Below, piece after piece: positions 54,147 through 64,000 of a stretch of 64,000 nucleotides of DNA (position 1 is the first letter of the stretch; every line of letters begins with the position of its first letter). Below the pieces are notes generated by a model, which had not been told where the DNA came from, made no database searches, and was given only the letters and a program-made list of their open reading frames with translations. The translations under genes and the position numbers were made by a program. Source of the stretch: Hanleya hanleyi (lineage: Eukaryota > Mollusca > Polyplacophora > Lepidopleurida > Hanleyidae); NCBI GenBank assembly GCA_036873755.1, contig JAVTVY010025021.1, forward strand, positions 47,876 to 111,875, in the 5' to 3' direction.

Positions 54147-55223
54147 TTTCCTGATTTTGGGGTCACAGTGACCTTGACCTTTGACCCTGACCTAAATTTT
54201 GGTACACGACACATCATCTTCCCTCAATGTATCAATAGACACAAAAAAATCATGATTATGAATTTCCTTGACATTCGACCTTGACCTACATTTTGGTACG
54301 TGACACATCATGTCCCCCTAATGTATCTACTGACAAAAAAAAAGAGTAATTCTTAAAGTTTTCTTGATTCTGGAGTCACAATGACCTTGAATATTGACCT
54401 TGACCTAATTTTGGTACATGACAAATCGTCTCCCCGTAATTTCTCAATGGACACAAAAAAAAGTTGTTTTTAATAATTTCCTGATTTTGGACCACAGTGA
54501 ACTTTGACCTTGACCTAATTCTTGGTACGTGTATGTAACACTTCATTTCCCTCTTGAATCACTCACAAAAAATTAGTAATTTTTAATGATTTCCTGATTT
54601 TAAGATCACACTGACCTTTGACCTTGATTCTGGGGTCACAGTGATCTTGACTATTGACCTGGATCTAAATTTTGGTACATGACAGAACGGCTACCCGTAA
54701 TTTCTCAATGGACTAAAAAAATCATGATTTTTAACAATTTCACGATTTTGGGGCCACAGTGACCTTGACCGTTGACCTACATTTTGATATGTGATACATC
54801 GTGTCCCCTTAATATATCTACTGACACAAAGAAATATTATTTTTAATAATTTCCTGATTTTGGGGTCACAGCGACCTTTGACCTTCGACCTTGACCTACA
54901 TTCTGGTATGCGACACTTCATTTCCCCCCATTTGAATCCACTCACAAAAAATAGAAATTTTTAATGATTTCCTGATTTTTCAGTCACACTGACCTTTGAC
55001 CTCTGACCTTGACCTACATTTAGTATGCAAAACTTTGTTGACCTCTGACCTCGACCTCAATTTTGGTACGCGACACATCGGCTTCACCTAATGTACCCAC
55101 TCACAAAAAATTGGAACTGTAGATAGGAAACTGTCCCAGATATAGACCGGACACGAGAACCGGACAGACGGACGGAAACCGCCATCACATAATACGTCCG
55201 CCTTTTGGCGGGCGTATAAAAAC
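54147..55223. repeat. Tandem array (about 120-bp unit) of TGACCTTTGACC-type motifs with terminal hairpin
   Basis: Unit starts TTTCCTGATTTTGG..TCACAGTGACC lie near 54147, 54357, 54476, 54589, 54736, 54848 and 54969, with a deleted unit near 54261. Each unit continues GACCTTGACC..TTTTGGTA..TGACACATC..CCC.TAATG..ACTCACAAAAAA. TGACCTTTGACC occurs at about 54607, 54877 and 54991, with CTTGACCTTTGACC at 54172 and single-base variants in other units. The array ends in GGACAGACGGACGGAAACCG and a GC hairpin, CGTCCGCC-TTTT-GGCGGGCG (about 55194-55214), before TATAAA. This end is like a termination hairpin of a dispersed element. Confidence 0.85.
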
Positions 55224-55224
55224 G

Positions 55225-55735
55225 AATTAATACGCGATGTTGCAACAGAAAGTGCCTTTCTTAGTCTGAAAGGGCCAATCTTGAGTGAAAAAATATTATT
55301 TTGATTATCATTTTATCTTTATCAAGTTCAAAACACTTCCCTTCTTATACCAAAATAAATTCTGGGGAAAAATGTCCCCTACATGAGATTTTCGTCATCA
55401 AAGTTCCACTTTCGAAGTGAAAATCAACACACGTCAGACTCACCTGCATGAGCACTTTGAGTAGCCGTTATCGTTGATGGTATAAAACGAGCAGATATTG
55501 CATGACAATCTGAATTTCATGTACAAAACCTGTAATTTTGCTTCCAGCTGAGATTTGACACGTGTTTGTTTGTAAATTACATGACAGAATGTCTCGTGTT
55601 AATTTCACAATGGAATAGCCGCTCCAAATGTGAAATGTTTAATCAAATTAAATTGCCAGGATCTGTACGGGTGGATATGATGTATATAAGGGAAAACTAA
55701 GAGGGTGTCTTGAGTTTTGAGGCCTGGTGCAGGTG
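55225..55735. other. Spacer, nothing recognised
   Basis: AT-rich. No repeat or credible frame was seen. Confidence 0.35.
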
Positions 55736-55739
55736 GTAC

Positions 55740-57176
55740 TATCTGAAAGTCAGAGATCTTGTCATATCTAGTTGGATATTTCTTATAGAATACAGCATAT
55801 GTGTAGGGCGGTGTGGGGGAACGGGTTGCACGGCATACTCTGTATGATTAGGCACAGTGAAGGGGAAATAATGGGATATTGCATTGAGGAAAATGAGAAA
55901 TACTGGGTGATATTTACATGGCACTGGATTCATGATCTCGGGGAAATAGGCAAAATAACGGGAAATATTGGAGTATTTTATTGAGGAAAATGAAGAGAAA
56001 TGGGTGAAATAATTGGTGAATATATAGAGATGATTAAGAGAAATAGATGTAAGACTGGGGACCTGATCAAGATTAGATGATATGGATACGGATGTAAAGA
56101 AGATATAATGGGGAATTACCGATGGCTATGCGTCATTGGTATGAGCTGAGGGAGCATGTGTAGGGTGGTGTGGGGGAACACGTTGCACGGCATACTCTAT
56201 AAGGGAAAATAGTGGGATATTGCATTGAGGAAAATGAGAAATACTGGGTGAAATTTCCATGGCACTGGATTTATGATTTCGGGAAAGAGGCAAAATGACG
56301 GGGACGGGGAACAATAGGATACTTGAAAATTTAGGGCACAAGGACGAGGATTACTAGGGTGTTGGGGCAGAAACAATTATTAAGGAAAGTGGGTTGGAGA
56401 GAAATTCGATGGGTGATATATTAAATGTTGAGTGAATGGGGAGGATGAGTGGCTATTGGGAGATTTAATTATGAGTGTCCATGGTGATAATTAATCAAAG
56501 TTGCCACTAAGAATCGGTCCGAGAAGAGAGAATGAGGGGGCTTGACAGATAGAAATATTATGTGATACTTCTGTAGTTAGGGGAATTAAGAGAAGGTATA
56601 TTGTTTAATAAGAATGTGGGGATTAAACAGTGTCTATGTGACACTGTTAAGAGGATCATGTGTAAGGCGGGTTGGGGGAAACGGGTTGCACGGCGTGTTC
56701 GCACGACCTGTGCCCATCGCGGTGCGATGGAGTGCCCAAGTACATCCATCCATCCATCCACATGTAGTCAATAATATTAGTTTAGTTCAATCACAAACAG
56801 CAAACTTCTACAAAGTTTTGAGCATAAATTATGAGTCCATTAGAGGTGCGTTGCCAAGATGTCGTTGGTTGGTTTGATTGGGCACTCCATCGTATTACAA
56901 TGGGCACTGGTCGTACAGAGTATGCCGTGCAACTCGTTTCCCCACACCGCCCTACACATGCTCCCTCATACCAATGACACGTAGCCATCGGTAATTCCCC
57001 AGTATATCCATATCATCTAACCTTGATTAGGTCCCATGCAGAGTATGCCGTGCAACGCGTTCCCCCACACCACCCTACACATGCTCCCTCGTTTCAATGA
57101 CGCATAGCCATCGGTAATTCCCCATTATATCTTCTTTATTGCCCTGCATCATATCATCTAACCCTGATCAGGTCCC
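55740..57176. mobile_element. Inverted-repeat element with a 45-bp GTGTAGGGCGGTGTGGGGG word
   Basis: The word CATGTGTAGGGCGGTGTGGG followed by GGAACGGGTTGCACGGCATACTC occurs forward at about 55797, 56153 and 56658, and inverted at about 56915-56963 and 57038-57086. Longer matches link 56055-56205 forward to 57038-57180 inverted (GGGACCTGATCA.GATTAGATGATAT, GGGGAATTACCGATGGCTA). Another pair links 55793-55940 to 56150-56290 in the same orientation. The unit is therefore a set of inverted and direct repeats around a centre near 56760-56870. A short CATC run is at 56745-56760. The small frames overlapping the words are repeat translations. Confidence 0.7.
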
Positions 57177-58937
57177 CAAGCAAAACAAGTACTGAAAAAC
57201 CTCAATTCGCAAGAAGTTCTAGCAAATCTCCAGAGTAAATTCGTCATAGTCCCAGCAGATAAAGCTCCGAATAATATAATATTCATATGTAAATATTACT
57301 ATTACCAGGTGCTGGTTAAAGAATTGAGTGTAGACATATCTTCATCAAATACATCTACTTACTCCCAAACTGCATTTACTCTGGAAGATTTATTTAACAA
57401 TCACAAAAAGCTTCTAGGAAAGAGGTATTTGTCTTCCAACCAATCATAGCGACATACCAAAATATACTGACTCCCAAAATGCATAAATCACCATACAAAG
57501 CTAGGATTCGATAGCTGGTTCTAGGCTGCACCACCAAGCTTCTTTCAACCCTATTGACGAGGGCCCCAGGAGGTAAAAGCATTTGGAAAGGTATTGCGCC
57601 ACTATTTTCAAGAACTCTGGCGTTGAATGTATGTGGATATATTTGAAAAACCAAAATGTCTTACTTCGGAAGAATTTGATGCTAAAGGCCTACATACACT
57701 GTACAGACATGTATCCATTACGGGATTTCTGACTCTCTATACTACAATCCTCAACATCAGGACCTTATTTGACTAAGGTTCATTAATAGTATCTGTGTTC
57801 AAGAAAACTGATCGTAGATATATTAATGTCGGAAGCCATAAAGCATTCTTTAGCTCGACTACATACAAGATATACCATTCATGGGATGTTTCTTTGTTTA
57901 TAGAGTTGCTTGAATTTCTCATTAAAAATATCTATGTGAAATTTGGCAACACAATATGTCAACAGCATATAGGTATTCCAATGGGTACTAATTGTGCACG
58001 CCTATTGGCTGACCTATACCTGTTCTCTTATGAATATGACTATATGCAGGCGCTTTCAAAAACTGATCCATTCAAAGCCCGTTCCTTCTCATTCACCAAA
58101 CGCTATAAAGACGATCTTCTCGCTGTGGATAATCGCTATATGTAAATGACGCAGTGAAGGATATATATCCACCTTCACTGGATTTGAAGGAAACTACAGA
58201 TAGCCCTACAGGCACATTTTATTTAGATCTCTACCTCTACAAAAATGAAGCGGGCTTTCTCTCTCGTCGACTTTATGACAAAAGAGATGATTACAATTTC
58301 GACATCGTAAACTATCCCTTTCTGGATAGTAATATTCCAGTGGGACATGCATATGGCGTATACATATCTCGCTTAGTAGCATTTGCTAGATCCTGTGTTA
58401 AATGTGATGATTTTAATCACCGTCACAAAACATTGTTGCAGAAACTTATAAAACAGGGCTATTCCACCAAGCGCCTCCACTCAAAGTTTCTCACCTATGA
58501 TACATACGCATGTTGATAGCAAAATACGAACGTAGTGCAAGATCTATGGCGCTACGTTTGTAACATGTGTCTAATTCCGCTTAACCCAAGGGGCCGTATG
58601 ACCCATGTACTTCAAGATCCTCATGGTACTCATATGAACAGTCACAATCAAAGCGTGACTGAGGTACATCATTTTTAGATGACGACTCTATGGAAATCTT
58701 CACTTGATCAGATACGGATTTGATATTTTGAACATCATGATGTCTTGCCGGCATCATTGAAAACTGTTGACCGCTTCTCTCTTGCAGGAAACAAGCCTAT
58801 GTTTATGTATACTTTTGTCTTTTTGAATTTGGTGCTAATACTGTTATATGGAAATGGAATAGGTCTTTGGATTATGGACGTGGATATTCTCTAATGGACG
58901 ACGGCTGGATTATGAATGACGGACTAGACGCTTGTAA
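57177..58937 (+). pseudogene. Penelope-like RT element, copy 3, 5'-truncated and broken
   Basis: The remnant order is QVLKNLNSQEVLANLQSKFV and ADKAPNNIIFICKYYYYQ (57185-57310), PKMHKSPYKAR (57472-57505), TTKLLSTLLTR, then 57795-58145 with KKTDRRYINVGSHKAFFSST and HIGIPMGTNCARLLADLYLF. RYKDDLLAVDN follows, with the two catalytic Asp residues and Lys before them where copy 4 has Ile. After a stop at 58143-58145, 58154-58516 is the RT tail up to a frameshift in FLTYDTYAC. The 3' terminus is GACGCTTGTAA (58937). At least five disruptions make it non-functional. It joins family T sequence at its 3' end. Confidence 0.8.
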
Positions 58938-59403
58938 TTGAGTTGAATTACCGTAAACTACATAAATGCTACCTTTCTACTATAGTACTATATATAAAAA
59001 TTTGTTGTATTGTTGGGAAAATAATGCGATTCAAAAAGTTGTTTTGATCTTGGACAAGGGCACTGAACACCATTAAAGAGATGTGAATGTATTTTCACGC
59101 GTAAAGCTTGAAATCTACTGAACTTTTTATTATTCAATCTGTTTCCTTTAGTTAAAAAATTGTAAAATTAAATCGGCGACGGTTTATTTTTGGAATGAAG
59201 GCGCATTAGGAGACTGTTACCAACAAGTTCTGAGCCGACCTACTTTTGATGAAAATTTCTGGTGATTTTTGATGAAAATCACTGGCGATTCTGACTTGAG
59301 TGGTGCCCATCTTAATATAGGCAAGATTTCAACTGGGGGTGGGGATTTCCAAGAGTTCAATTCGCGTTCGAGTCTAAATGCCTACTCTACTTCGTAGGTC
59401 CTG
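58938..59403. mobile_element. Family T element, right part (uninterrupted allele of the copy 2 target)
   Basis: 58938-59277 aligns with 50464-50803, and 59284-59403 with 51670-51784. Here the junction GATGAAAATCACTGGCGATTC (59271-59291) is intact, giving the pre-insertion state for the Penelope-like copy 2. It lies between the tail-to-tail Penelope-like copies 3 and 4. Confidence 0.7.
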
Positions 59404-59684
59404 TGACGTTAATCACACTGCTCATGTAACAGAATTAGCACCAAATTCAAAAAAGATAATCATACTATACCTAAACATATTATCCTGCAACAGAAAAGCG
59501 GTCAGCAGTTTTCAATGATGCCGTCAAGACATCATGATTTTTCAAAAACATAAAATCCGTATCGCTGATCAGTATTCTTAATCCATAATATGCGTTGTAA
59601 AGTCGTCATCTAGAGAACGATTTATCTCTCGCTTTGATTGTGACTGTTCATATTAGCACCATGAGGATTTTGAAGTACATGAGT

Positions 59685-60341
59685 TCATACGGCCTCTAGC
59701 CCCGGGTTAAGTGGAATTAAACACAAGTTACGAACGTACCGCAATATATCTTGCACGCTACGCTCGTATTTTGCTATCAGTATGCGATATGTATCGCTAA
59801 ATTTGAGAAACTTGGAGTGGAGGCGCTTGGTGGTATAGCCCTGTTTTATAAGTTTCTGCAACAATGTTTTGTGACGTTGATTAAAATCGTCACATTTAAC
59901 ACAGTATCTAGCAAATGCTACTAGGCGAGATATGTATACGCCATATGCAGGTCCCACTGGAATATTACTGTCCAGAAAGGGATAATTTACGATGTCGACA
60001 TTGTAATCATCTCTTTTGTCATAAAGTTGACGAGAGAGGAGGCCCGCTTCATTTTTATAGAGATATAGGTCTAAATATGATGTGCCGTTAGGGCTATCTG
60101 TAGTTTCTTTCAAACCCAATGAAGGTGGATATATATCCTTCACTGCGTCATTTATATAGCGATTATCCACAGCGAGAAGGTCGTCTATATAGCGTTTGGT
60201 GAATGAGAAGGAACGGGCTTTGAATGGATCGGTTTTTGAAAGCGCTTGCATAAAGTCATGCTGATAAGAGAACAGATATAGGTCAGCCAACAGGGGTGTA
60301 CAATTAGTACCCACTGGAATACCTATATGCTGTGTTGACAT
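59685..60341 (-). pseudogene. Penelope-like RT, catalytic palm and tail
   Basis: 218 codons. HIGIPVGTNCTPLLADLYLF (motif B) and RYIDDLLAVDN (motif C with the catalytic DD) are intact. YLDLYLYKNEAGLLSRQLYD, YGVYISRLVAFARYCVKCDD and TTKRLHSKFLKFSDTYRILI follow, ending NLCLIPLNPGLEAV. The RT would copy the element RNA at a nicked target; with the other frames disrupted, this copy cannot do so alone. Confidence 0.85.
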
Positions 60342-60393
60342 ATTGTGTTGCCGAATTTCCCATAGATATCTTTAATGAGAAATTCAAGCAACT

Positions 60394-60630
60394 CTATAAA
60401 CAAAGACTATCCCGTGAATGATATCTCTTGTATGTAGTAGAGCTAAAGAATGCTTTATGACTTCCGACATTAAAATATCTACGATCAGTTTTCTTGAACG
60501 CAGATACTATTAATGAGATTAGACGGTCAATAAGGTCTTCATGAGGGATTGTATTATAGAGAGTCGAGAAATCCCATGTGGATACATATCTTCCGTAAGA
60601 CATTTTGAGTTTTTCAATATCCACATACAT
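60394..60630 (-). pseudogene. Penelope-like RT, first catalytic segment
   Basis: 78 codons containing YVSTWDFSTLYNTIPHEDLI. WDFSTLY is RT motif A with the first catalytic Asp. KKTDRRYFNVGSHKAFFSST follows. The frame breaks at YHSRDSLCL, where copy 3 reads on (YHSWDVSLFIELLEF), showing a 1- or 2-base indel near 60410. A second indel near 60340 returns to the frame of the next segment. Confidence 0.75.
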
Positions 60631-60671
60631 TCAACGCTAGAATTTTTAGAAATAGTGGCGGAATACCTGTC

Positions 60672-61562
60672 TCAAAATGTTTTTACCTCCTGAAGGGCCC
60701 TCGTCAACAGGGTTGACAGAAGCTTGGTGGTGTAGCTTTTAGAACCAGCTATGAATCTAGCTTCCAGAGCGAAAGCTGTTTGGGAATAAGTAGACGTATT
60801 TGATGCTGATATGTCTACACTCAATTCTTTAACCAGCAACTGGTAATAGTAATATTTACATATGAATATTATATTATTTGGAGCTTTTTCTGCTGGGACT
60901 ATGACGAATTTACTCTGGAGATTTGCTAGAACTTCTTGCGAATTGAGGTTTCTCAGTACTTGTTTTGCTTGAGGAAGGGTACTTCTTTCAGTATGACGGA
61001 CTGTTTCAACGACCTTGCTCTTGGTGACGTCCATCCAATCAGCGAGTACTGTAGGTTCTACTTTTTCTCGCTTAGACCAATCAATAAAGTACTGTTCCAA
61101 TGCAGACAAGGCTCTCTTCTGGTCGGCCTTCAGATTTATCCTTCTCGGTTCTCTATATTTAGGTCGCTTCATCAGGAGTAATATTAGGTCCTTATCACTC
61201 ACTGCATCAAGGTTATCAGTCACAATATGTTTGCATGGTGTATAGATAAAGTTCGACGATTCACGATCACAACTATATCCTCCCGACGTGTATAAGTTCC
61301 AGTCAAACTCCTTGACAGCATCAGAGTAATTGGATATTTTGGTGGCTATAGATTTAGTATACTTATATGAAATGCAAGGAGGTTCTGTGAACTTAAAATA
61401 GTTTGATACAGCGTTGCGTACCTCTGGATCATTCAGGATTCGATGTAAATTAATAATGTCCAGTCCTTTATCTAAGTAGTTGATATTCAAGAAAGCCGAT
61501 CTTGGGATGTTTCGATTATGTTCACTGGACGATACAACCGAAAATTCGCTGTATCTTGACAT
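60672..61562 (-). pseudogene. Penelope-like RT, N-terminal region
   Basis: 296-codon open frame from ATG at 61562. It includes a Cys-containing segment (GGYSCDRESSNFIYTPCKHIVTDNLD, given here as GGYSCD...TPCKHIVTDNLD), then KRPKYREPRRINLKADQKRA, a coiled region, WMDVTKSKVVETVRHTE, and LQSKFVIVPAEKAPNNIIF preceding ICKYYYYQLLVKEL. After LEARFIAGSKSYTTKLLSTL the frame ends in ALQEVKTF. Compared with copy 3, a block between LE and RFIAGS (PKMHKSPYKA region) is deleted. The YREP and VPA.KAPNN motifs are typical of this RT family upstream of the catalytic domain. Confidence 0.75.
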
Positions 61563-61787
61563 ACTTTAGTGATTTTGGGTGGTATTATATTTCCCGAAGA
61601 GGCAAATTGTTGTATATTTCTGGCTATATGATGTAAAGCTCTTAGAGGTAACGCGTACAGAACTGTACGTCAGCTATGTATACTATTGGGTGTGTTAGTT
61701 AAACCCACGAAGTAATTTAAAATTATATGATCGTGCATCATCGCACTATTACACTTTCTTTAACCATAGCTGCGAAAGGCTCACTCC

Positions 61788-62310
61788 CTTTTGAAATTCG
61801 TGTATACCATTGCTGAAAACGAAGCTAATTACCTAGACCTGACTGTTTTCAAAGGGGACTTGTTCCTACATGAATCTATACTTGACGCCAAATGCTATAC
61901 AAAAGCAACTGAAACATTTCAATATCTACACGGAACGTCGTCACACCCAACTGCGTGTTTTAAATATTTCATCACGGGAGAACTGAAAAGTTACATACGA
62001 AACTGCAAGAATATGGCAGATTTCACTGAGAAATCAGAGATTTTTTAGAGACAAACTCATTCTTCGGGGTTATTCGGTAAACGAAATGAACTCTTGCTTC
62101 AAAGAAAACACAGGAAGATAAATCCTACTCGGAAAATGACTAGACCATTAAGGTTTATCACTACATTTCATCCTCACCTGTGGCTGAAAAGATATTCTGA
62201 ATAAATATTGGAATATCATAGACCAAAATGAAAAATGCATGAAAATATTTTCCCGAAAGCCAGAACTATATTTAAGGCGAGGAAAGGATCTCAATGAAAT
62301 AAAAAAAAAA
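61788..62310 (+). pseudogene. Fragment of a second, different Penelope-type RT
   Basis: The frame 61791-62048 reads FVYTIAENEANYLDLTVFKG, LHESILDAKCYTKATETFQY and LHGTSSHPTACFKYFITGEL, ending in a stop. In other frames come RDKLILRGYSVNEMNSCF, RPLRFITTFHPHL and KARTIFKARKG-type remnants. The F.YLD...KG..KPT..FQYLH..S.HP...K..I.GE order is the thumb region of GIY-YIG-type Penelope-like elements (Neptune-like). It differs from copies 1-4. The rest is absent. Confidence 0.65.
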
Positions 62311-62319
62311 AATCCAAGT

Positions 62320-62635
62320 TCATCTGATCAAGTACACAACATGATCGATCAGCGTTGAGACTCCCTGACGGGTGGTTAAATCGCTAACTCATACAAATTG
62401 AGTTAAAGCTATAACCCAAGGCTGTTTCTTTTAGTATTTCTGCAGAATCTATTCGTATATATTTATTAACACAGGGCAGATTCTGAGTCTGAGCTACAAC
62501 CCTTATTGTGCAGATGTGACTCATTAGGATAAGTTACATGTATGTTATTTCCTAGTTTAGAAAAAATCCACGAGTCTATTGCGTTATTCGTGTTTTAGTC
62601 AGTGATATCTTCTTGGTTAACACCATTCAGTGTGC
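62320..62635. other. Spacer, nothing recognised
   Basis: AT-rich, with no repeat or frame. Confidence 0.35.
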
Positions 62636-62639
62636 GTAT

Positions 62640-63295
62640 TTCTTTGCCGCCACCTCACCCAACATTCAACAAGGACATATCATCATCTATTGGTCCAATC
62701 ATCCACCACCCATTGTCATCTTACCTACCAATTTTCCATTATTTCGCTCGCCCCTTATCAGAGTGCCTATTCACGACTTACTCGTCACCATTCCCAGCTA
62801 TTACCCAGCGCATAATCACCACCCCAGCCAGCACTTAACATCTATCAACACTTACTGGTCATGACACCCACCACTCATCCAACCCGCAATTCTATTTCCA
62901 CCTTAACCACCAATATTCCAACACCTGACTTACCACTTATCAATCACTTATCTAACACTTATTCGCCATCAACTTTTCCATAACTTTAATCACTAATTTG
63001 CAGCAATTGTCTATCACCTTATTCTCCACCTCATCCGCGACTTCGACGTCAACATGTCCACAAAGTAACCATCATTTTCTCATCTACTCACCTACAACCG
63101 TACCCAACACTCTCTCACCAACCCACCTCATTACTCATCATATCAATACCCACCTCTCACACACCATTCATCAATTTATCACTGACTTGTCACCTCATGG
63201 ACTCATTTACCCAACACATCGCTTGCGCACTACCTATATCCAACACTTATTTGCCACCGTATCCACCAATGAGTCGGTCCCTTGCCTCCAGTGAA
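62640..63295. repeat. G-poor, strand-asymmetric tract with CACTTATC-type words
   Basis: The plus strand is almost free of G over about 650 bp and rich in CCACC, CACTTATC and CAACACTTA words. The words recur irregularly, so this is a degenerate simple-sequence region. The overlapping frames (62602-62838, 62613-62864, 62998-63294) reflect low stop density in such sequence and are not supported as genes. Confidence 0.65.
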
Positions 63296-63299
63296 AATA

Positions 63300-64000
63300 C
63301 AATTTAAAGATATTGTTTCAACATTTGGTTCAAGGATAACACATATGCACACGCGTGTTATAAACTCTCCCGCAGTACGCAGCGTGTTTTTGCTCACTTT
63401 GTAAGTGTTGATAAACTGTAACAGATTCTACCAATTTTCTAATTTCACAAGCAATACTAATTCAAGCCATAAGTTTCAGTAAACAGATTTACCCGATTAA
63501 AACTCCATAATGGGGCCAAATGTCAAAAGGCCGTGGTAGTGTAATAGGTTTGTGTAACTGGGTCTCGCAATGTTTCAACGTAAACAAGCAAATCAAACCT
63601 TTAAACGGAGCATGGAGACTTATAGTAGTCTCCATGAACGGAGTAACCTTTGATATATAGAATGGATATATAGAATCAGTTTTATTGCTCTTAGCAAAGA
63701 CAGAAAAAGATATATGTGCGCATTAAAAACAATAACTAACTAACACGGCGAGTTTATATAAAGATCGGCAACCAGTTATGATCTATTATCATACAAATAC
63801 TGTTACAGTATCGTACCCGTATGTCATTTAGTTGCTGCAGAGTAATATTATATCACGTTATGTTTTATATAGTCGTTACTACTTCTAACGACGAAAGACA
63901 GCTTCCGTCATAAACATGTTTCGTGCATTTTTGGGCCACGTTAGCTACAGCTTGCGAAGCCGTTTAAAAAGCCCACTCTTCCTTATCTTCCTCCCCCCCC
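63300..64000. other. Intergenic DNA, nothing recognised
   Basis: No credible frame. A small inverted pair, GGAGACTTATAG / TAGTCTCCATG, occurs near 63612-63636. Confidence 0.35.

Larger units (their letters stand above)
59427..61565 (-). mobile_element. Penelope-like RT element, longest copy (copy 4)
   Basis: Extends from upstream of the start codon at 61562 to a 3' part that lacks the last 110 bp found in copies 1-3. It encodes, in three frames, the N-terminal region, the RT fingers/palm start and the catalytic and tail part. It lies in inverted orientation to copy 3, about 0.5 kb away. The GIY-YIG nuclease expected of many Penelope-like elements was not recognised here. The RT family assignment therefore rests on the RT motifs and on the KFV.VPA.KAPNN..F.CK.YY signature and is moderately certain. 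Confidence 0.7.

Noticed and set aside
55798..57090. Conserved 45-bp word as a possible small RNA gene family
   Set aside because: It occurs in both orientations inside an inverted-repeat element, and no promoter or stable fold was evident by eye.
62602..63294. Three overlapping Ser/Thr/His/Pro-rich frames
   Set aside because: The G-poor simple sequence lowers stop density, and there is no domain or splice support.

Overview
The window looks like intergenic and intronic DNA from an animal, most likely a marine gastropod, and possibly an abalone-like vetigastropod. It has no dense coding and no bacterial operon layout. It carries one clear spliced GPCR exon and many animal transposable elements. 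It also holds the retrotransposon 3' tail (GTTTAACGTCGC...CAGCAATATTTCAGCTATATAGCGACG) fused to a (GA)n run that I associate with abalone genomic sequences. That association is from memory and was not searched.

Layout. 1-5.2 kb: low-complexity DNA, a 22-bp hairpin-prone minisatellite and a decayed unit between inverted CGCCCACAAACG-type arms. 5.2-10.1 kb and 13.0-16.6 kb: two diverged copies of one large repeat segment, each broken by other repeats and by the 3' part of a non-LTR retrotransposon. 11.7-12.4 kb: a 66-bp-arm hairpin and an AT-rich MITE. 19.5-26.5 kb: TTAA-flanked GC-ended elements, then an older repeat split by a complete, young Ty3/gypsy (Mag-like) LTR retrotransposon. This has identical-looking 155-bp LTRs, an AATAC target duplication, a tRNA-Ser(GCU) primer site and a single in-frame TGA at the end of RNase H. 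27.1-29.1 kb: the only convincing host gene, the first coding exon of an orexin/allatotropin-type receptor on the minus strand, with a MITE 21 bp beyond its splice donor. A weaker GABA-B-receptor-like exon lies just upstream. 33.3-37.4 kb: a Penelope-like fragment and a decayed non-LTR element with a 2A-like peptide, interrupted by another TTAA element. 37.9-46 kb: sparse, with repeat arms, a 130-bp hairpin and a 26-bp-period palindrome array. 46.4-52.7 kb: foldback-type elements and a CCTACGAAGTAG-ended element family carrying a Penelope-like insertion. 54.1-55.2 kb: a tandem array rich in TGACCTTTGACC (nuclear-receptor DR1-type) motifs. 55.7-62.3 kb: an inverted-repeat element, two Penelope-like RT copies tail to tail, and a fragment of a second Penelope-type RT. 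62.6-63.3 kb: a G-poor strand-asymmetric tract.

No operon-like or cooperating gene set is present. The genes work together only within mobile elements (gag-pro-RT-RNase H-integrase; endonuclease-RT). I found no clearly new biological system. The best leads are the nearly intact LTR element with one stop, the paired CRE palindromes in the TTAA elements, the DR1 array, and the empty-site/filled-site pair for the Penelope-like insertion. All calls were made by reading the sequence and supplied translations; no alignment or search was run.
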